Assembly: GCA_028277865.1 (NCBI GenBank)
Contig: JANQFM010000618.1
Coordinates: 1-5,459 of the forward strand
Reading direction: 5' to 3'
From: Acidobacteriota bacterium
GTDB lineage: Bacteria > Acidobacteriota > UBA6911 > RPQK01 > DATIPO01
DNA: 5,459 nt
A program made the position numbers and the translations under genes. Shown here in pieces: positions 4,195 through 5,459 of the stretch (position 1 is its first letter; each line of letters begins with the position of its first letter). Under the pieces are notes generated by a model that saw only the letters and a list, made by a program, of their open reading frames with translations, ran no database searches and had not been told where the DNA came from.

Positions 4195-5459
4195 TCAAGT
4201 TTTCCGTGATTTTTCGCGGGCCTCCCTGGTGGCATAAAAGGACTTGGCATCGGGGCGCAAGGGGCGGTTGAACCACAGGGGACGGCGCAACCCTTGCGGC
4301 CCTGGGCCGGGCCGGGACATCTTGAGCCATTCCTCAAAGATTTGCTGAGACTTTCCGGTGTCCACCTGAAGGTCGCCGTAGCGGTCCTCCGCACGGGCCG
4401 CCTCCAGGCGGACGCGCTGGTGCCAGCAGTGCATCCCGCTGATGGGATCGGGATGGACGGGGAAGGTGATGTTTTGATGGACCCCGCCGTCGCTCCAGAA
4501 AACCCGCTTGCTGTCGGGGTCGTCGCTTTCGAAAGGCCGAACACCCTCTTTTTGGCGCATGGTCCATAGGCGGGAGCGGTCGTCCTGTACCTTGGCTTGC
4601 TCAATTTCGACCAGGCAAGTGGCCCAGCGGTTGCCGGCAGCGTCCTGGGGACGGCGCCAGCGTCCCAAGTGATGGGAGCAGGCGACTACTCCGGGGCGAA
4701 TGGCTTCGGTCACCCAAGCCCGCACCACGAAGTAGCCGATGTCGGTGCTCACGCGCACCAATCCGTCATTATCGATGCCCAGGCGGCGGGCGTCCTGAGT
4801 GTGAATCCAGAGGGGATTGCGGTTGGAGATCTCGGCCAGCCACTTGGCGTTGCCCGAGCGGGAATGAATCAAGGCGGGCAATCGAAAAGTGGGCACCAGC
4901 ACGAATTCGCCCTGGGAGGCATCCAGACGGTCGGGATGGATGTGGCTTTGAATGTAGCTGGGAACGGCGTATTCGGGCCAGCCCCAATCGCGCATGGTCT
5001 CGGAGTAAAGCTCCTGCTTGCGCGAGGGCGTGGGAAAGCCGATGCAGGACTTGCCGCCCACCTGCACTCCCAGCACCTTTCCCTGCTGACTGATCAAGCC
5101 TGTCGCGGAGTCCAGTTGGGCAGCCTGCACCTGTTGATCCGGGACTTCCTTCAAATGCTTATGGTAGGAGGTTTTTTCGACTTCGAAGGCACCATAGCGC
5201 CGCATGTAGTCCAGCGGCGTCAGATCGACCCTCGAAGCGGCTTCGGGCAGGCCGGGGACGTTCTCGAAAATGTGGCGGTAGTATTCGTCGACGGTGACCT
5301 TTTCCCCGTGGCGGTAGGGGGACAGGAAGTGCTGCCGGACGCCCAGGCTTCCGTCGGGGTCGATGCGCCAGGAAAGCTCGATCCAAAACTCGTCCTCCTC
5401 CCAGACTTCTCCCGGATTGGCCTGGTGGGTGAACTCCACCTTCTCTCCCAGTCGGCGGC
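4195..5459 (-). CDS. Molybdopterin oxidoreductase catalytic subunit, C-terminal part (partial)
   Basis: The frame is open to the right edge, so these 420 residues are the C-terminal portion of a larger protein; a GTG at 5439 is an internal valine, not a start. Family features, numbered from that valine: FWIELSWRIDPDGSLG (18-33) and DEYYRHIFENVPGLPEA (51-67) from the central region, GFPTPSRKQELYSE (134-147), the usual lead-in to the C-terminal domain, and about 178-300 as the molybdopterin-dinucleotide-binding beta-barrel (NPLWIHTQDARRLGIDNDG at 208-226, then RPGVVACSHHLGRW at 248-261). A tail with DPISGMHCWHQRVRLE (331-346) and YGDLQVDTGKS (354-364) follows. This tail resembles DMSO-reductase-family subunits of the polysulfide/thiosulfate reductase and SoeA-like sulfite dehydrogenase type. 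The N-terminal iron-sulfur motif and the Mo ligand, which would help define the substrate, lie outside the window. Such subunits usually work with an iron-sulfur protein and a membrane anchor; neither follows this gene, so it ends its transcription unit. Substrate and direction of catalysis are unknown. Confidence 0.9.
   Translation of the reverse strand, partial: RRLGEKVEFTHQANPGEVWEEDEFWIELSWRIDPDGSLGVRQHFLSPYRHGEKVTVDEYYRHIFENVPGLPEAASRVDLTPLDYMRRYGAFEVEKTSYHKHLKEVPDQQVQAAQLDSATGLISQQGKVLGVQVGGKSCIGFPTPSRKQELYSETMRDWGWPEYAVPSYIQSHIHPDRLDASQGEFVLVPTFRLPALIHSRSGNAKWLAEISNRNPLWIHTQDARRLGIDNDGLVRVSTDIGYFVVRAWVTEAIRPGVVACSHHLGRWRRPQDAAGNRWATCLVEIEQAKVQDDRSRLWTMRQKEGVRPFESDDPDSKRVFWSDGGVHQNITFPVHPDPISGMHCWHQRVRLEAARAEDRYGDLQVDTGKSQQIFEEWLKMSRPGPGPQGLRRPLWFNRPLRPDAKSFYATREAREKSRKT

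Noticed and set aside
4012..4209. 65-residue plus-strand frame with a hydrophobic N-terminus, considered as a small membrane peptide
   Set aside because: It has no Shine-Dalgarno sequence before the ATG, crosses the terminator-like hairpin and overlaps the end of the molybdoenzyme gene. The hydrophobic start is explained by AT-rich intergenic DNA.
4044..4604. 186-residue minus-strand frame overlapping the molybdoenzyme
   Set aside because: It is an alternative frame of the molybdoenzyme gene with low-complexity S/P/T/R composition. Its apparent CxxC at the end is not part of any domain.
1..5459. Mobile element, CRISPR array, toxin-antitoxin pair or prophage signature
   Set aside because: I saw no long terminal inverted repeats, target-site duplications, regularly spaced repeats, recombinase motifs or toxin partner beside the XRE gene.

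Overview
The window looks like chromosomal DNA from a moderately G+C-rich bacterium. The clearest genes are a FAD-dependent oxidoreductase and the C-terminal part of a DMSO-reductase-family molybdoenzyme. Together with a probable TPR-type membrane protein start, they would suit an environmental lineage such as Acidobacteriota or a similar soil or sediment group. That placement is an impression from protein style and base composition, not something the sequence proves. I see no tRNA, rRNA, CRISPR array, transposase or integrase.

Layout from left to right: (1) Positions 1-76, minus strand, hold the first 25 codons of a membrane protein that runs off the left edge. A 218-base AT-rich gap follows, with a candidate promoter for that gene and, at 237-270, a perfect 11-bp stem-loop just past the end of the next gene. 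(2) Positions 295-1992, minus strand, encode a 565-residue Schlafen-type protein with an AlbA_2 domain, a GHKL-like ATPase domain and an unusual helical tail. (3) Positions 2127-3542, plus strand, divergent from it, encode a 471-residue FAD oxidoreductase of the amine-oxidase/UDP-galactopyranose-mutase-like superfamily; its mRNA may be leaderless. (4) Positions 3611-3886, minus strand and convergent with the oxidoreductase, encode a 91-residue XRE-family repressor-like protein with a very good ribosome binding site. (5) A 308-base gap (3887-4194) holds an inverted repeat that could be the repressor's operator, and a terminator-like hairpin for the next gene. (6) Positions 4195-5459, minus strand, encode the C-terminal 420 residues of a molybdopterin oxidoreductase catalytic subunit that enters from beyond the right edge.

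The genes do not form one operon. No two neighbouring genes are close enough on one strand to suggest co-transcription: the Schlafen-type gene and the oxidoreductase are divergent, the oxidoreductase and the XRE gene are convergent, and the XRE and molybdoenzyme genes share a strand but are separated by about 300 bases with a probable terminator. The two regulator-like genes (Schlafen-type and XRE) bracket the oxidoreductase, which makes local control possible but is only inference. I found no convincing evidence of a new multi-gene system. The most notable items are the three-armed repeat near 226-270, the helical tail on the Schlafen-type protein, the possible leaderless start at 2127, and the molybdoenzyme catalytic subunit that ends its transcription unit with no electron-transfer subunit after it.
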